A DNA stretch of 64,000 nt from an uncultured SAR116 cluster alpha proteobacterium (GCA_902632595.1 CACPDC010000008.1:1-64000), one strand, 5' to 3'. Shown: positions 48,603-59,226, counted from the stretch's first letter. Numbers and translations: made by a program. Notes: a model not told the origin generated them from the sequence alone.

Positions 48603-49070
48603 CTACCTCTTATTTTTTGGATTGAATTCCGCAACATTCAAAAATTCTGGCTGCTGCGCTTCGTGCGGATGTTTATTCCCTGGGTAAACATACAAATGCT
48701 TTAACACTTTTCGCCCTAAAGGCCCACGAGGTACCATTCTTTCTACAGCTTTCAAGAGCAATCTCTCTGGGAATTTACCATCTAAAATTTTATCTGCTGT
48801 GCGAGATTTTATTCCGCCCGGATATCCAGTATGCCAATAAAAAGTCTTTTGGGTAAGTTTATTTCCCGTAAGTTTAACTTTCTCAGCATTAATCACTATC
48901 ACGTGGTCTCCACAATCCATGTTAGGGGTATAACTAGCTTTATGTTTTCCACGAAGACGCATAGAGATTATCGATGCAAGCCTTCCTAACACAAGCCCGT
49001 TGGCATCTATTAAAACCCACTTTTTTTCAATCGTGGCAGGTGTTTCCGAAAAAGTTTTTGGCAAAGTCAT
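48603..49070 (-). CDS. rplM: 50S ribosomal protein L13
   Basis: Early-assembling large-subunit protein, always paired with rpsI. The [19 protein letters not shown] stretch, [11 protein letters not shown] segment and [17 protein letters not shown] end are diagnostic. 155 residues. The 236-base gap to the divergent trpG must contain both promoters. Confidence 0.97.
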   Translation of the reverse strand: MTLPKTFSETPATIEKKWVLIDANGLVLGRLASIISMRLRGKHKASYTPNMDCGDHVIVINAEKVKLTGNKLTQKTFYWHTGYPGGIKSRTADKILDGKFPERLLLKAVERMVPRGPLGRKVLKHLYVYPGNKHPHEAQQPEFLNVAEFNPKNKR

Positions 49071-49306
49071 AACGAACTCCTAGCCGTTTTGATAAATTTT
49101 TTTCGTTATAATTTTTTTTTCCAAATTTTGTCAATGTTTTTTTTATTTAAGACATTTTTTTTCGAAAAAACAATATATTAGCAATACGGTAACATGGTAC
49201 CTTATAGTGTTAATGAAAAAGGAAATTGACCGTCACAGACCAAATTGCGTATGATACATAAATTTTTTTATTGAAATAGTCATCCATTTAACAATTTATA
49301 ATACTT

Positions 49307-49963
49307 ATGATTATATTGATCGACAATTATGATAGCTTCACCTGGAATTTGTGGCATTTCTTGTCTGATTTAGGAGAAGAGGTAAAAACAGTCCGGAACA
49401 ATACGTTCACAACCAATGAGGTTTTAAAAATGGCCCCAAAAGGGATCGTTATTTCCCCTGGGCCAGGGCGACCAGAAACAGCAGGAATTTGCGAAGAATT
49501 AATCATCAAGGCTGCTCCGAATATTCCTATATTAGGAATTTGTCTAGGGCATCAGGGTATTGCAACAGCATTTGGCGGCTCGTTGCGCATACTTTCACCA
49601 CCAGTACATGGAAAATTATCTCTTATAAAGCATAACAATAAAGATATTTTTAAAGGTTTAGAACAATCTTTTCCTGTAACCAGATACCATTCACTTACGG
49701 TAGATGAAAAGAATTTACCGGATGAACTAGAGGTCATTGCACAAACAGCTGAAGGCCTAATAATGGGATTAAAACATAAATATTATGAGTGCACTGGAGT
49801 TCAATTTCATCCAGAATCTATTGCATCCGTAGGCGGATATAGAATCTTTGCGAATTTTCTCTCAAAGATAGGTAAAAATAGAATCTCTGAACGAAGAATA
49901 AAAGAACTTGAAACACAAACATTAAGGCTGGATATTCGCTTTCCAGAACAAATTCATGTCTGA
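49307..49963 (+). CDS. trpG: Anthranilate/aminodeoxychorismate synthase glutaminase component
   Basis: A class I glutamine amidotransferase that supplies ammonia to TrpE (tryptophan) and possibly to PabB (folate). The catalytic cysteine is C79 in GICLGHQG; the His-Glu pair is in GVQFHPES. 218 residues. trpE is not in the window. The end overlaps trpD by eight bases, the first of several overlaps in this plus-strand run. Confidence 0.94.
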   Translation: MIILIDNYDSFTWNLWHFLSDLGEEVKTVRNNTFTTNEVLKMAPKGIVISPGPGRPETAGICEELIIKAAPNIPILGICLGHQGIATAFGGSLRILSPPVHGKLSLIKHNNKDIFKGLEQSFPVTRYHSLTVDEKNLPDELEVIAQTAEGLIMGLKHKYYECTGVQFHPESIASVGGYRIFANFLSKIGKNRISERRIKELETQTLRLDIRFPEQIHV

Positions 49964-50972
49964 TATTTTAAAGCCAATTATTTCAAGATTATGTGATGCA
50001 GAACAACTCTCTTTCGAGGAAATGCAAAATGCATTCTCTATATTGATGAGTGGAGAAGCCACAGTGGCACAAATAACAAGCTTTATGATCTCATTAAAAA
50101 TAAGAGGTGAAACCGCTACTGATATTGCTGCTGGCGCTTCACAGATGCGGGCGAACGCAAAAACAATAAAGGCACCATTAAATGCGATAGATATTGTTGG
50201 CACAGGCGGAGATGGTTCACAAAGTCTAAATATTTCTACTGCGTCTGCGATAATTGTTGCTGGCTGCGGAGTGCCTGTTGCAAAACATGGTAATAAGGCT
50301 GTGTCTTCCAAAAGTGGTGCTGCTGATATATTAAATGAGTTAGGAATAAACCTCGAGAGCGAATTCAGTATGATTGAAAAGGCGATTTCACAAGCAGGAA
50401 TTGGTTTTTTAATGGCCCCAAGGCACCACCCAACACTCCGCCATGTTGGCCCGACAAGAATTGAATTAGGTGTACGAACGATCTTCAATCTTTTAGGTCC
50501 ACTATCAAATCCAGCTTTAGTGGATAAAGCGCTTATTGGTGTTTATGATGAAAAATGGGGGCGCCCTTTTGCTGAAGCGTTAGACCTTCTTGGGACAAGA
50601 CATGCTTTTGTAGTGCATGGTGATGGAGGCCTTGATGAAGTTTCTTTGTCTGGTCCAACAATCGTACATGCTCTTAATTTAGGTAAAATCAAACGTTTTG
50701 TTATTAGTCCCTCTGATTTTGGTGTGGCGAAGAAGCCGCTTAATGCTATTAAAGGAGGAGATGCAGTTTATAATGCGCAAAAATTGCGTGAATTATTGGA
50801 TGGTAAACCTGGCGCATATCGCGATATCGCTTGTATAAATGCAGCAACAGCACTTGTTGCAACAAATAATGAGCAGCATCTTGGTGATGCGTTTAAGCGG
50901 GCTCAAACTGCTATTGACTCAGGCGCTGCCAAAGGCGCATTAAATCAACTCGTGCGTATTACTAATTCCTAA
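49956..50972 (+). CDS. trpD: Anthranilate phosphoribosyltransferase
   Basis: Attaches phosphoribosyl to anthranilate. The glycine-rich PRPP loop DIVGTGGDG and the KHGNKAVSSKSGAAD stretch are hallmarks. 338 residues. Overlaps trpG and is followed by trpC after 14 bases. Confidence 0.97.
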   Translation: MSDILKPIISRLCDAEQLSFEEMQNAFSILMSGEATVAQITSFMISLKIRGETATDIAAGASQMRANAKTIKAPLNAIDIVGTGGDGSQSLNISTASAIIVAGCGVPVAKHGNKAVSSKSGAADILNELGINLESEFSMIEKAISQAGIGFLMAPRHHPTLRHVGPTRIELGVRTIFNLLGPLSNPALVDKALIGVYDEKWGRPFAEALDLLGTRHAFVVHGDGGLDEVSLSGPTIVHALNLGKIKRFVISPSDFGVAKKPLNAIKGGDAVYNAQKLRELLDGKPGAYRDIACINAATALVATNNEQHLGDAFKRAQTAIDSGAAKGALNQLVRITNS

Positions 50973-50986
50973 CAAGATGGTAAAAA

Positions 50987-51802
50987 ATGACAAATATTCT
51001 TGAAACCATAACCGCTAAAAAAATAGAGGAAATAGAGAAGCTTAAACAATTGACTTCATTGGATCAACTTGAAAAAAAAGCTGCTATAGCAGATCCACCA
51101 CGCGGCTTCAAAAAAGCTTTATCAGGCGCCTCTCTAACCGGTTATGGCCTTATAGCAGAGCTAAAAAAAGCTTCCCCATCTAAAGGACTAATTAGAGCTG
51201 AGTTCGATCCGATTACTTTGGCAAATCAATACCAGGAGGGTGGCGCAACATGTTTATCAGTCTTGACAGACGAGACATGGTTTCAAGGAAGCAATAGATA
51301 TCTTCAACTTGCCAGAATGGCAACTTCTCTTCCGGTGTTGCGAAAAGATTTTATAATTGACCCTATCCAAATCATAGAAGCGCGCGCACTGGGCGCTGAT
51401 TGTATTTTGCTGATTATGGCGTCATTAAGTGATGAACAGGCAAAAGAGCTGGAAACAGTAGCGATCTCTCTTGAGATGGATGTGCTTATTGAAATTCATG
51501 ATGAGATAGAGCTTGAACGTGCAATGCTTTTATCATCTCCAATGATTGGAATCAATAATCGAAACCTCAAAACGATGGAAATCTCGCTTGAAGTTGGACT
51601 TTCTTTGCTTCCAAAACTTCCAAACAATAAAATTGGTATCGCAGAGTCAGGCTTATTTACATCTAATGACTTAGAAAAGATGGCTAAGGCAGGCGCTCGA
51701 TGCTTTTTAATTGGTGAATCTCTCATGCGCCATGAAAATATTACTGAGGCAACCAAGAGACTACTCTCCAAGCCTTATAAGATGGTTCAACATGACGAAT
51801 GA
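50987..51802 (+). CDS. trpC: Indole-3-glycerol phosphate synthase
   Basis: Closes the indole ring. The catalytic stretch AELKKASPSKG, the LRKDFIIDP segment, GINNRNLKT and GIAESGL are in the normal order of the TIM barrel. 271 residues, not fused to TrpF. Its end overlaps moaC by 11 bases. Confidence 0.97.
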   Translation: MTNILETITAKKIEEIEKLKQLTSLDQLEKKAAIADPPRGFKKALSGASLTGYGLIAELKKASPSKGLIRAEFDPITLANQYQEGGATCLSVLTDETWFQGSNRYLQLARMATSLPVLRKDFIIDPIQIIEARALGADCILLIMASLSDEQAKELETVAISLEMDVLIEIHDEIELERAMLLSSPMIGINNRNLKTMEISLEVGLSLLPKLPNNKIGIAESGLFTSNDLEKMAKAGARCFLIGESLMRHENITEATKRLLSKPYKMVQHDE

Positions 51803-52271
51803 GTTCACTCATTTTAATTCGGACGGTCAGGCTCATATTGTCGATGTGGGCAATAAGGCTATTACAAAAAGAGAAGCTATTGCCAAAGCTTGTATTTTTA
51901 TGGCTCATTCTACGATAGATAAAATCGAACGTGGGGCTTTTGCCAAAGGTGATGTTTTGAATGTAGCACAAATCGCTGGCATATTAGGTGCAAAACACAC
52001 TGCCACACTCATTCCACTTTGCCATCCCATAGCACTCGACCATGTTGATTTAATATTTAACATTAATAACAAATCAAAAGCGGTTGAAATATCTGCAAAA
52101 TGCAGTACTATTGGAAAAACTGGCGTAGAAATGGAAGCCTTAACAGCAGTAAGTATTGCAGCCCTAACCATCTACGATATGTGCAAATCTGTTGATAAGA
52201 AAATGAGAATTGGTGAAATTCGTTTAACACATAAATCAGGTGGAAACTCTGGAACGTTTAATGCAGAATAA
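51792..52271 (+). CDS. moaC: Cyclic pyranopterin monophosphate synthase MoaC
   Basis: Second step of molybdenum cofactor synthesis, with MoaA elsewhere. The LIPLCHPIAL and KTGVEMEALTAV motifs carry the active-site residues. The frame is open further upstream inside trpC, but the ATG at 51792 gives the normal N-terminus (159 residues). It overlaps trpC and moeA by 11 bases each. Confidence 0.95.
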   Translation: MTNEFTHFNSDGQAHIVDVGNKAITKREAIAKACIFMAHSTIDKIERGAFAKGDVLNVAQIAGILGAKHTATLIPLCHPIALDHVDLIFNINNKSKAVEISAKCSTIGKTGVEMEALTAVSIAALTIYDMCKSVDKKMRIGEIRLTHKSGGNSGTFNAE

Positions 52272-53481
52272 TACTCTTTTATCTGTTTCTGTGGCTAGAG
52301 AGAAAATCTTACAAGGTATCTCACCGCTAACAAGCGAAAAATGTTCAATTCATAGCGCACATAATAGAATAGTAGCTGAAGATCTCATAGCCTTAATATC
52401 TCACCCGGCTCAGGCTGTATCAGCAATGGATGGATATGCAGCACGTTTATCTGATATTGTCACTGTACCTACCCTATTGCCAAAAGTTGGAACATCAAGA
52501 GCAGGTTGCATGTATGAAAAGCCGCTTTTAGCTGGAGAGTTGGTTCGAATCTTTACTGGAGCAGTCATTCCCGACGGCTGTGACACCATAGTATTACAAG
52601 AAGACACAGAAATAGTTCAGGGCAAGATTCAAATAAATGAGCAGCCTAAATTAGGCCAATACATCCGCAAACCTGGGTTAGATTTTTTAGCAGGGCAAAA
52701 AATTATCACTAAATTAAGCCAACTCACTTCTAGATCGTGCGCTCTTATTGCCCTAGCAGGCTTTAGCGAAGTAAATGTAATCAAAAAACCTCAAATAGGG
52801 ATATTAACAAGTGGCGATGAATTAGTGGCACCTGGTCAGTTTCCGAAGCCTGGACAATTGATTAATTCTAATAATCTTCTTCTTAGTTCATTAATTCGGT
52901 CTTCTGGTGGTGAGCCATTTGACCTTGGTATATTACCGGATAAACCCGGCGCATTGATTGAAAAATTAACAAACTCAACGGACCTTGATTTAATCGTTAC
53001 GACTGGTGGTGCTTCAGTTGGTGACCACGACTTTATAGCAGCTGATATCAAAAATGACCCTAATACTGCTCTTTATTTTTGGAAGATAGCAATGCGACCT
53101 GGAAAACCCCTTTTATTCGGAAAATATAAAAACACACCCTTGCTTGGATTACCTGGAAATCCAGTTTCTGCAGGTGTATGCTCCGTTTTGTTTTTAACTC
53201 CAATTATAAAAAAATTTTTAGGGTTAAATCCAAATCTTTCTTACTCAAACGCTTTGATTACCCAAGATTTAACTAAGAATGATAAAAGAGAAGAATATTT
53301 GCGCGCAACACTCTTTGAAAATAATGAGGGTATTCGTTATGTCACTCCAGCAAGTATACAGGATTCTTCTATGCTAGCAATATTGAATAAGGCCGACTGC
53401 CTTATTCAACGCCCAGCGTTTGCGCCCAAAATTAAAAGAGGCTCTGTAGTATCAATACTTAATTTCCCAAATTTATTTTAA
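52261..53481 (+). CDS. moeA: Molybdopterin molybdenumtransferase MoeA
   Basis: Inserts molybdate into adenylylated molybdopterin. The SAMDGYA motif, GDELVAPG, TTGGASVGDHDF and GLPGNPVSA are all present. An in-frame GTG at 52240 exists, but the ATG at 52261, with a GGAA sequence upstream, gives the usual start (406 residues). It overlaps the moaC stop and is followed by lexA after 64 bases. Confidence 0.95.
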   Translation: MQNNTLLSVSVAREKILQGISPLTSEKCSIHSAHNRIVAEDLIALISHPAQAVSAMDGYAARLSDIVTVPTLLPKVGTSRAGCMYEKPLLAGELVRIFTGAVIPDGCDTIVLQEDTEIVQGKIQINEQPKLGQYIRKPGLDFLAGQKIITKLSQLTSRSCALIALAGFSEVNVIKKPQIGILTSGDELVAPGQFPKPGQLINSNNLLLSSLIRSSGGEPFDLGILPDKPGALIEKLTNSTDLDLIVTTGGASVGDHDFIAADIKNDPNTALYFWKIAMRPGKPLLFGKYKNTPLLGLPGNPVSAGVCSVLFLTPIIKKFLGLNPNLSYSNALITQDLTKNDKREEYLRATLFENNEGIRYVTPASIQDSSMLAILNKADCLIQRPAFAPKIKRGSVVSILNFPNLF

Positions 53482-53493
53482 ATATTCTTGATT

Positions 53494-53526
53494 TGTTCTA
53501 TTTTTGTGTTAGAACAAAATAAGAAC
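53494..53526. promoter_or_regulatory. lexA: LexA operator (SOS box) of lexA
   Basis: GAAC-N7-GAAC at 53512-53526, i.e. GTTC-N7-GTTC on the other strand, is the alphaproteobacterial LexA box. It overlaps a second element, the inverted repeat TGTTCTA (53494-53500) and TAGAACA (53510-53516). It lies 20 bases ahead of the lexA start, so LexA very probably represses its own gene. Confidence 0.85.
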
Positions 53527-53545
53527 ATCATTAAAGAGGTTTATT

Positions 53546-54214
53546 ATGTTGACCATTAAACAAAGTGAATTGTTGAACTTTCTCGAAGAATTTCAAAATA
53601 AATATAAAGCCTCGCCGTCATATGATGAAATGCGGCAAGCTCTAGGACTTGCCTCTAAGTCTGGAATTCATCGTTTAATAAGTGGACTAGAAGAGCGTGG
53701 TTTCATTCGTCGTCTTATCAATCGCGCCAGAGCCATAGAAATAATTAAAACTGAAAGCGAAATCAGACCGGTTTTATCCAACAGACAAAATGAAACCAAT
53801 ATTATAAGAACAGAATTTGGTATCTCTTCTCAAATAGAATTGCCTATGTTAGGCAGAATAGCTGCAGGTACGCCAATTGAGGCTATTTCTGACCCCTCAT
53901 CTTTTTTGTCGATACCTGCTAATTTTATAAGCTCGGGCGAACACTTTGCACTTGAAATAGTAGGTGATTCAATGATTAACGCAGGAATATATGATGGTGA
54001 TACAGTCATCATTCGTAAAACAGAAGAAGCATCAAATGGTGATATTGTAGTAGCACTAGTAGACGGACAAGAAGCAACTTTAAAAACGTTCAAAAGAGAG
54101 TCTGGACGTATTGCGCTTGAGGCCGCAAATCCAATTTATGAGACCCGTTATTTTACGTCCAATCAGGTGAAAATCCAAGGAAAGTTGAGTGGTTTAATCC
54201 GAAAATATCGTTAA
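53546..54214 (+). CDS. lexA: LexA repressor
   Basis: The SOS response repressor and self-cleaving protease. The winged-helix domain covers residues 1-65; the cleavage site A107-G108 lies in RIAAGTP, and the catalytic dyad is S142 (GDSM) and K180 (ATLK). 222 residues. A LexA box sits just upstream. comEC, commonly the next gene in this class, is missing and gltX follows. Confidence 0.97.
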   Translation: MLTIKQSELLNFLEEFQNKYKASPSYDEMRQALGLASKSGIHRLISGLEERGFIRRLINRARAIEIIKTESEIRPVLSNRQNETNIIRTEFGISSQIELPMLGRIAAGTPIEAISDPSSFLSIPANFISSGEHFALEIVGDSMINAGIYDGDTVIIRKTEEASNGDIVVALVDGQEATLKTFKRESGRIALEAANPIYETRYFTSNQVKIQGKLSGLIRKYR

Positions 54215-54427
54215 AATATATAAAAAAATTTTCAAAATTTATTTAAAAAAGTTTTAAGCTCAAGATTTTTATTATTTTGATTAAATAAAAATACAGTTGT
54301 TATCAATTGAGCTAGCTAAAACTAGAGGCAGAATTATACAATTGTGCCAATATTATGTTAATAGTGTCATGCGAATGGCAAATTTAACTAAGTAACATGA
54401 GAATACTCCATATGAGGATTAAGAAAA

Positions 54428-55816
54428 ATGAAAGTTGTAACCAGATTTGCACCATCGCCTACTGGGCTTTTGCATATTGGTGGCGCTCGAACTGCCCTTT
54501 TTAATTATTTATACGCAAAGCACCACAAAGGCCGCTACTTACTTAGAATTGAAGATACAGATAAAGAGAGGTCAACAGAAACATCTTTAAAAGCTATTTT
54601 TGATGGACTGAAATGGCTTGGGCTCTCTGGAGATGAACCTGCAATTTATCAATCAAAACAAATAAATCGGCATAAGGAAATAGCTAATGAGCTGGCTATT
54701 TCCGATAAAGCTTACTTTTGCTATCTTTCTCAATTGGAAATGGAGAAAATTCGTAAACGAAACAAAGAACAAGGCAAACCATTTCGTTCTCCATGGAGAG
54801 ATCCTTCCTTTAACGGAGATAGACAGGAAAAACCGGTCTTAAGACTTCGCATGCCAGATGAAGGGCATACAATTATTCAAGATTTGGTACAAGGAAATGT
54901 CAGAGTTTTGAATAAGCAGTTGGATGATTTAGTGCTTATGCGAAGTGATGAGTCACCTACCTATATGCTAGCAGTCGTTGTAGATGACCATGATATGGGT
55001 ATAACCCATATTCTCAGGGGAGACGACCATCTAAATAATGCAATTAGGCAAACCAAAATTTATGAAGCGCTTAATTGGCAACCTCCGGTTTTTGCTCATA
55101 TACCACTTATTCATGGAAGTGATGGAACTAAACTATCTAAACGTCATGGCGCTATAGGTATAGATGCATATAAAGATATGGGTTTTTATCCAGAGGCTAT
55201 GATTAATTATTTATCTAGGCTAGGTTGGTCTCACGGCAACGATGAATATTTTTCGAAGGACCAAGCGATATCTTGGTTTAATGGCAATTCGATAGGCCGT
55301 TCCCCAGCAAATTTCGACATGAAAAAACTTATTACGATAAACGCATATTGGTTAAGAAAAGAGAGCTTTGAAAGCTTACACACACAAATATTGGCGCATC
55401 AAAATTTACATGAAAATAGACAAGTTAGCACTAAATTTAAAGAGAGATTAAAGATATTGCTTCCACAACTTTTAAAAAGAACATCAATGATAGGAGAGCT
55501 TGCATCTCAACTAGACTATCTCGTTTATGACGGCAGACCCAAAATTGAAAGTGAAAATTGTAAATTTTTAACTAAACAAAGTTGTGAAGTCTTAAAATTG
55601 TTCTCTGAAGTTATTGATTTACTCCCGTCTGATTCCACATCTTTCCAAGCTTTCATAAATGAGTGGCTAGTAGAACAACAATTAACGATGAAAGATTTAG
55701 GTGTTCCTCTAAGAGTTGTATTAACTGGAAGTAAAAATGCTCCTGCTATATTTGATATAATTCAATCATTAGGTTTTGATGAGGTAAAAACTCGGATTAA
55801 CGAAATTTGCATTTAA
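54428..55816 (+). CDS. gltX: Glutamyl-tRNA synthetase
   Basis: Class I synthetase charging tRNA-Glu. The HIGH motif is LLHIGGARTAL and the KMSKS motif is GTKLSKRHG. 462 residues, full length. Many alphaproteobacteria have two gltX genes and use one to charge tRNA-Gln for amidation; only one is in the window. An AGGA sequence lies about 10 bases before the ATG. Confidence 0.96.
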   Translation: MKVVTRFAPSPTGLLHIGGARTALFNYLYAKHHKGRYLLRIEDTDKERSTETSLKAIFDGLKWLGLSGDEPAIYQSKQINRHKEIANELAISDKAYFCYLSQLEMEKIRKRNKEQGKPFRSPWRDPSFNGDRQEKPVLRLRMPDEGHTIIQDLVQGNVRVLNKQLDDLVLMRSDESPTYMLAVVVDDHDMGITHILRGDDHLNNAIRQTKIYEALNWQPPVFAHIPLIHGSDGTKLSKRHGAIGIDAYKDMGFYPEAMINYLSRLGWSHGNDEYFSKDQAISWFNGNSIGRSPANFDMKKLITINAYWLRKESFESLHTQILAHQNLHENRQVSTKFKERLKILLPQLLKRTSMIGELASQLDYLVYDGRPKIESENCKFLTKQSCEVLKLFSEVIDLLPSDSTSFQAFINEWLVEQQLTMKDLGVPLRVVLTGSKNAPAIFDIIQSLGFDEVKTRINEICI

Positions 55817-55923
55817 GGCGCCTTTATGAATATAATGTTCCCAAAATATCGATTTTCTAAATTATAAACGTATTTATGATTTGCTGTTTCAGCAATATCT
55901 TAATTAAGTTACTGGGGAAAAAA

Positions 55924-57234
55924 ATGAATAATCTGCCGAACAACAAACATACGATGACGCTGACCGATGACCAAACGGGTGAATCTGTCAAACTCCCTAT
56001 AATAAAAGGGACAATTGGTCCGGATGTAGTAGATGTAAGGGCACTTTATGGATCAGCAAATATATTTACTTTTGATCCGGGATACGGCGTTACTGGTTCA
56101 TGCGTATCTGAACTGACCTATATTGATGGTGATGAAGGAATACTCCTTCATCGTGGATATGCTATTGAGGAGTTAGCGGAAAAATCAGACTTTCTGGAGG
56201 TAGCTTATCTTCTTCTAAATGGTGAATTGCCAAAAAGTAAAGAAAAAGACGAATTTGTAAATGCGATTACGCATCATACAATGGTTCACGAACAGATCTC
56301 TACATTTTTCAGGGGGTTTCGTAGAGATGCCCACCCCATGGCAATTCTTTGCGGTGTGACGGGCGCGTTATCGGCTTTTTACCACGATTCCACTGACATT
56401 CAAGACCCACATCAACGGATGATTGCATCGCGTAGGCTTATTGCAAAAATGCCCACTCTCGCGGCCATGGCATACAAATACTCTATTGGCCAACCATTTA
56501 ATTATCCAAAAAATCACTTAAACTATGCTGAAAATTTTCTTCAGATGTGCTTTTCGGTTCCAGCGGAAGATTACATTCCAGACCCAATAATTTCAAATGC
56601 TATGGACAAAATATTAATATTACATGCCGATCATGAGCAAAATGCATCCACGTCAACTGTTCGTCTCGCTGGCTCATCAGGAGCAAATCCATTCGCTTGT
56701 ATTGCTGCTGGAATTGCATCACTATGGGGTCCCGCACACGGAGGAGCAAATGAAGCTGTTTTAAATATGTTACAAGAAATAGGAGATAAATCAAATATTT
56801 CAGAATATGTGAAACGAGCTAGGGATAAGGATGACTCATTTCGTTTATTTGGTTTTGGACACCGTGTTTACAAAAACTTTGATCCACGCGCTAAAGTAAT
56901 GAGACAATCCTGCCACGACGTTTTAAACAAGCTTGGCATAAATGACCCACTCCTTGAACTAGCTATGGAATTAGAAAAAATTGCTCTAAATGACCAATAT
57001 TTTATCGATAAGAAACTTTACCCCAATGTTGACTTTTACTCAGGTATAATTTTAAAGGCAATGGGATTTCCGACATCTATGTTCACTGTCCTTTTTGCTC
57101 TCGCAAGAACGGTAGGTTGGATATCACAATGGAAAGAGATGATAGAGGACCCGATGTTCCGAATTGGGAGACCAAGGCAGCTATATAATGGCCCAAATAT
57201 GAGAAAATTCACTTCTATATCTGACAGAAAATAA
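55924..57234 (+). CDS. gltA: Citrate synthase (type II)
   Basis: Joins oxaloacetate and acetyl-CoA at the entry to the citric acid cycle. Catalytic residues are in [29 protein letters not shown] and the aspartate of NVDFYSG. The long form with an N-terminal domain is the NADH-sensitive hexameric type found in Gram-negatives. An upstream in-frame ATG at 55876 exists, but GGGGA precedes the ATG at 55924, giving 436 residues. Convergent with lpxB, two bases apart. Confidence 0.96.
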   Translation: MNNLPNNKHTMTLTDDQTGESVKLPIIKGTIGPDVVDVRALYGSANIFTFDPGYGVTGSCVSELTYIDGDEGILLHRGYAIEELAEKSDFLEVAYLLLNGELPKSKEKDEFVNAITHHTMVHEQISTFFRGFRRDAHPMAILCGVTGALSAFYHDSTDIQDPHQRMIASRRLIAKMPTLAAMAYKYSIGQPFNYPKNHLNYAENFLQMCFSVPAEDYIPDPIISNAMDKILILHADHEQNASTSTVRLAGSSGANPFACIAAGIASLWGPAHGGANEAVLNMLQEIGDKSNISEYVKRARDKDDSFRLFGFGHRVYKNFDPRAKVMRQSCHDVLNKLGINDPLLELAMELEKIALNDQYFIDKKLYPNVDFYSGIILKAMGFPTSMFTVLFALARTVGWISQWKEMIEDPMFRIGRPRQLYNGPNMRKFTSISDRK

Positions 57235-57236
57235 TC

Positions 57237-58406
57237 CTAACATAAATCATTCTTTTCTAAGTGATAGGCGATTGAGGCCTGAAAATTTCTATCCCCGTCC
57301 ATTAATGCTTGCAAAAGCTGCTCTGAATTGTGTTGCATCGTTTGACGATAAGCAGAAATGTTGTCGTAAATGTCAATTAATGCCGATGATAAATTTTTTG
57401 GGGTTTGAGCTGACTGTAGAAAGCATGGGTAAACCTCTTTTTGTAAAAGAATATTAGGCAAGATCGGATCTTTCTGTTTAAACACTATCCGCATCAATAA
57501 ATAATTTAAAGCGTTCGTCTTGTAACAGGTAACCGCTGGAATCCCACTCAAACTCAACTGTAAGGTTGCCGTCCCTGAAACACAGATAGCAGCTGAAATT
57601 TTTGACAAACTATCTTCAAATGCTTCCCTACCCACAACAACTTCTATAGGTAATCTATAATCCTTTACCTGCTCATTAATTAACTTTTCAAGGTTCGATG
57701 TTGTAGGTAAAATAAACTGGCATTTTGGAAAGTGGTTAAAAAATATTTCTGCAGAGCACATTATATCAGCAAAGTTGAACGCAATTTCACTTCTCCTGCT
57801 TCCGGGCATCAATCCAATAAAATCATTTTGACTCACCTGTTTGGGAGGAAGTGTTTGCTTATTTATTTCCAGAGCCTGGTATGCTGAGGGATGACCCACA
57901 AAAACAGCATGTGTTTTTTTTGGGTGAAAATAAGATGGCTCAAATGGAAACAGACATAAAATAGCATCAAATAATTTTTCAAACTTTTTAGCCCGCCAGG
58001 GGCCCCATGCCCAAACAGTTGGGGCAACAAGTTGAATGATTGGAACATGCCAACCAACTTGATCCATTTTTTTTCGGAGAAGAGATACAAATTTTAATGA
58101 AAATTGTTTGGTATCTACGGTGAAAATTGCTTTGGGTCTAGACTGAATTATCTCCTCAATCTGTTCTTTTGCTATTTGCAGCAATATGCTATAAGAAGAT
58201 ATTGCCTCCAAAAAGCCAACCACAGATAATTTTGACATATCCTCATTAGAGGTAAACCCAAGCTTTTCCATTTGCTCGCCACCAATACCTATCCAATCAA
58301 CTTGCGACTTTGTATTTTTTTGTACAGCACGCATAAGATGCGACGCCAAAAGATCTGCCGATGTTTCACCAGCTAGTATATAGTAACATTCTCTAGCCAT
58401 AATCAA
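57237..58406 (-). CDS. lpxB: Lipid-A-disaccharide synthase
   Basis: A family GT19 glycosyltransferase joining UDP-diacylglucosamine and lipid X at the inner membrane. The YILAGETSADLLA N-terminus, VAPTVWAWGPWRAK segment, FVGHP and GLMPGSRRSEI motifs are typical. 389 residues. The start overlaps the end of lpxI by 14 bases. Confidence 0.96.
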   Translation of the reverse strand: MIMARECYYILAGETSADLLASHLMRAVQKNTKSQVDWIGIGGEQMEKLGFTSNEDMSKLSVVGFLEAISSYSILLQIAKEQIEEIIQSRPKAIFTVDTKQFSLKFVSLLRKKMDQVGWHVPIIQLVAPTVWAWGPWRAKKFEKLFDAILCLFPFEPSYFHPKKTHAVFVGHPSAYQALEINKQTLPPKQVSQNDFIGLMPGSRRSEIAFNFADIMCSAEIFFNHFPKCQFILPTTSNLEKLINEQVKDYRLPIEVVVGREAFEDSLSKISAAICVSGTATLQLSLSGIPAVTCYKTNALNYLLMRIVFKQKDPILPNILLQKEVYPCFLQSAQTPKNLSSALIDIYDNISAYRQTMQHNSEQLLQALMDGDRNFQASIAYHLEKNDLC

Positions 58407-59226
58407 CTGAATACAAACTAATTCCTGAGTCTAATACTGCCGTTTCAATATCACCTAAACTCTCAGCCAGTCTACATTTTTCAGCATGTAAACATGCAAA
58501 ATTAATGTTGCTAGAAACTAGTTGTTTTATTGTATTAAGTCCGAAAACAGGTAAATCGTGTGCCAAGGATTGGTTCTTTTTCGCCATTTTAATGAATATG
58601 GCAGGTGAATTATTTTTGTCTATTAACTTTGACGTCCTTTTTATCATCTCGTCAGTACCCTCTACCGCCTCAATAGCTAACAATCTTCCTGACTGAATAA
58701 TTAAAGACTGCCCAATATCAAAAGAACTAGATTGTTCCAAATAACGAATACCTATTCCAATATCCGCAAGCATTCGTTTGTTAGGCAATTTTCCATATTT
58801 ATAACCTTTTGGCAGAAATTCTCTTGGACTAATTTTATCCTGAGGAACAATATTAAATCCTTTTTTTAGAAAAAAATTTGACACATTTTCTAATAGCGAA
58901 TTATCTCCCGATTGACCTTGTTGAGCTAAAATTTTTGAAGCAGAGACGTCAGGCTGTATATTAAGCAGGGATAAATTTTTTATCTTTCCAGACAAAATTA
59001 GCTCTGTACAACTTGCTTCCGTAAGTTCTTCGACCATTTTATCTAACTGACCAAGTTTTAGCTCAATGTTACAAAAACTAGTATAATCAGCGTCAGCTTC
59101 ACCAAATAATTTAATAATAAAAACTGGATAACCGTCTTCAACTAGTTTTCTAACTATTTTGAGCGGTTGTTTTCCACCACCACAAATCACACCATATTTG
59201 CAAAATGATTTGCTTATATTTGACAT
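58393..59226 (-). CDS. lpxI: UDP-2,3-diacylglucosamine pyrophosphatase LpxI
   Basis: The alphaproteobacterial replacement of LpxH; it hydrolyses UDP-diacylglucosamine to lipid X. The GVICGGGKQPL start, the DIGIGIRYLEQ segment and EAVEGTDEMIKR are recognisable DUF1009 features. 277 residues. It lies between lpxA and lpxB, with no gap to lpxA. Confidence 0.94.
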   Translation of the reverse strand: MSNISKSFCKYGVICGGGKQPLKIVRKLVEDGYPVFIIKLFGEADADYTSFCNIELKLGQLDKMVEELTEASCTELILSGKIKNLSLLNIQPDVSASKILAQQGQSGDNSLLENVSNFFLKKGFNIVPQDKISPREFLPKGYKYGKLPNKRMLADIGIGIRYLEQSSSFDIGQSLIIQSGRLLAIEAVEGTDEMIKRTSKLIDKNNSPAIFIKMAKKNQSLAHDLPVFGLNTIKQLVSSNINFACLHAEKCRLAESLGDIETAVLDSGISLYSVDYG

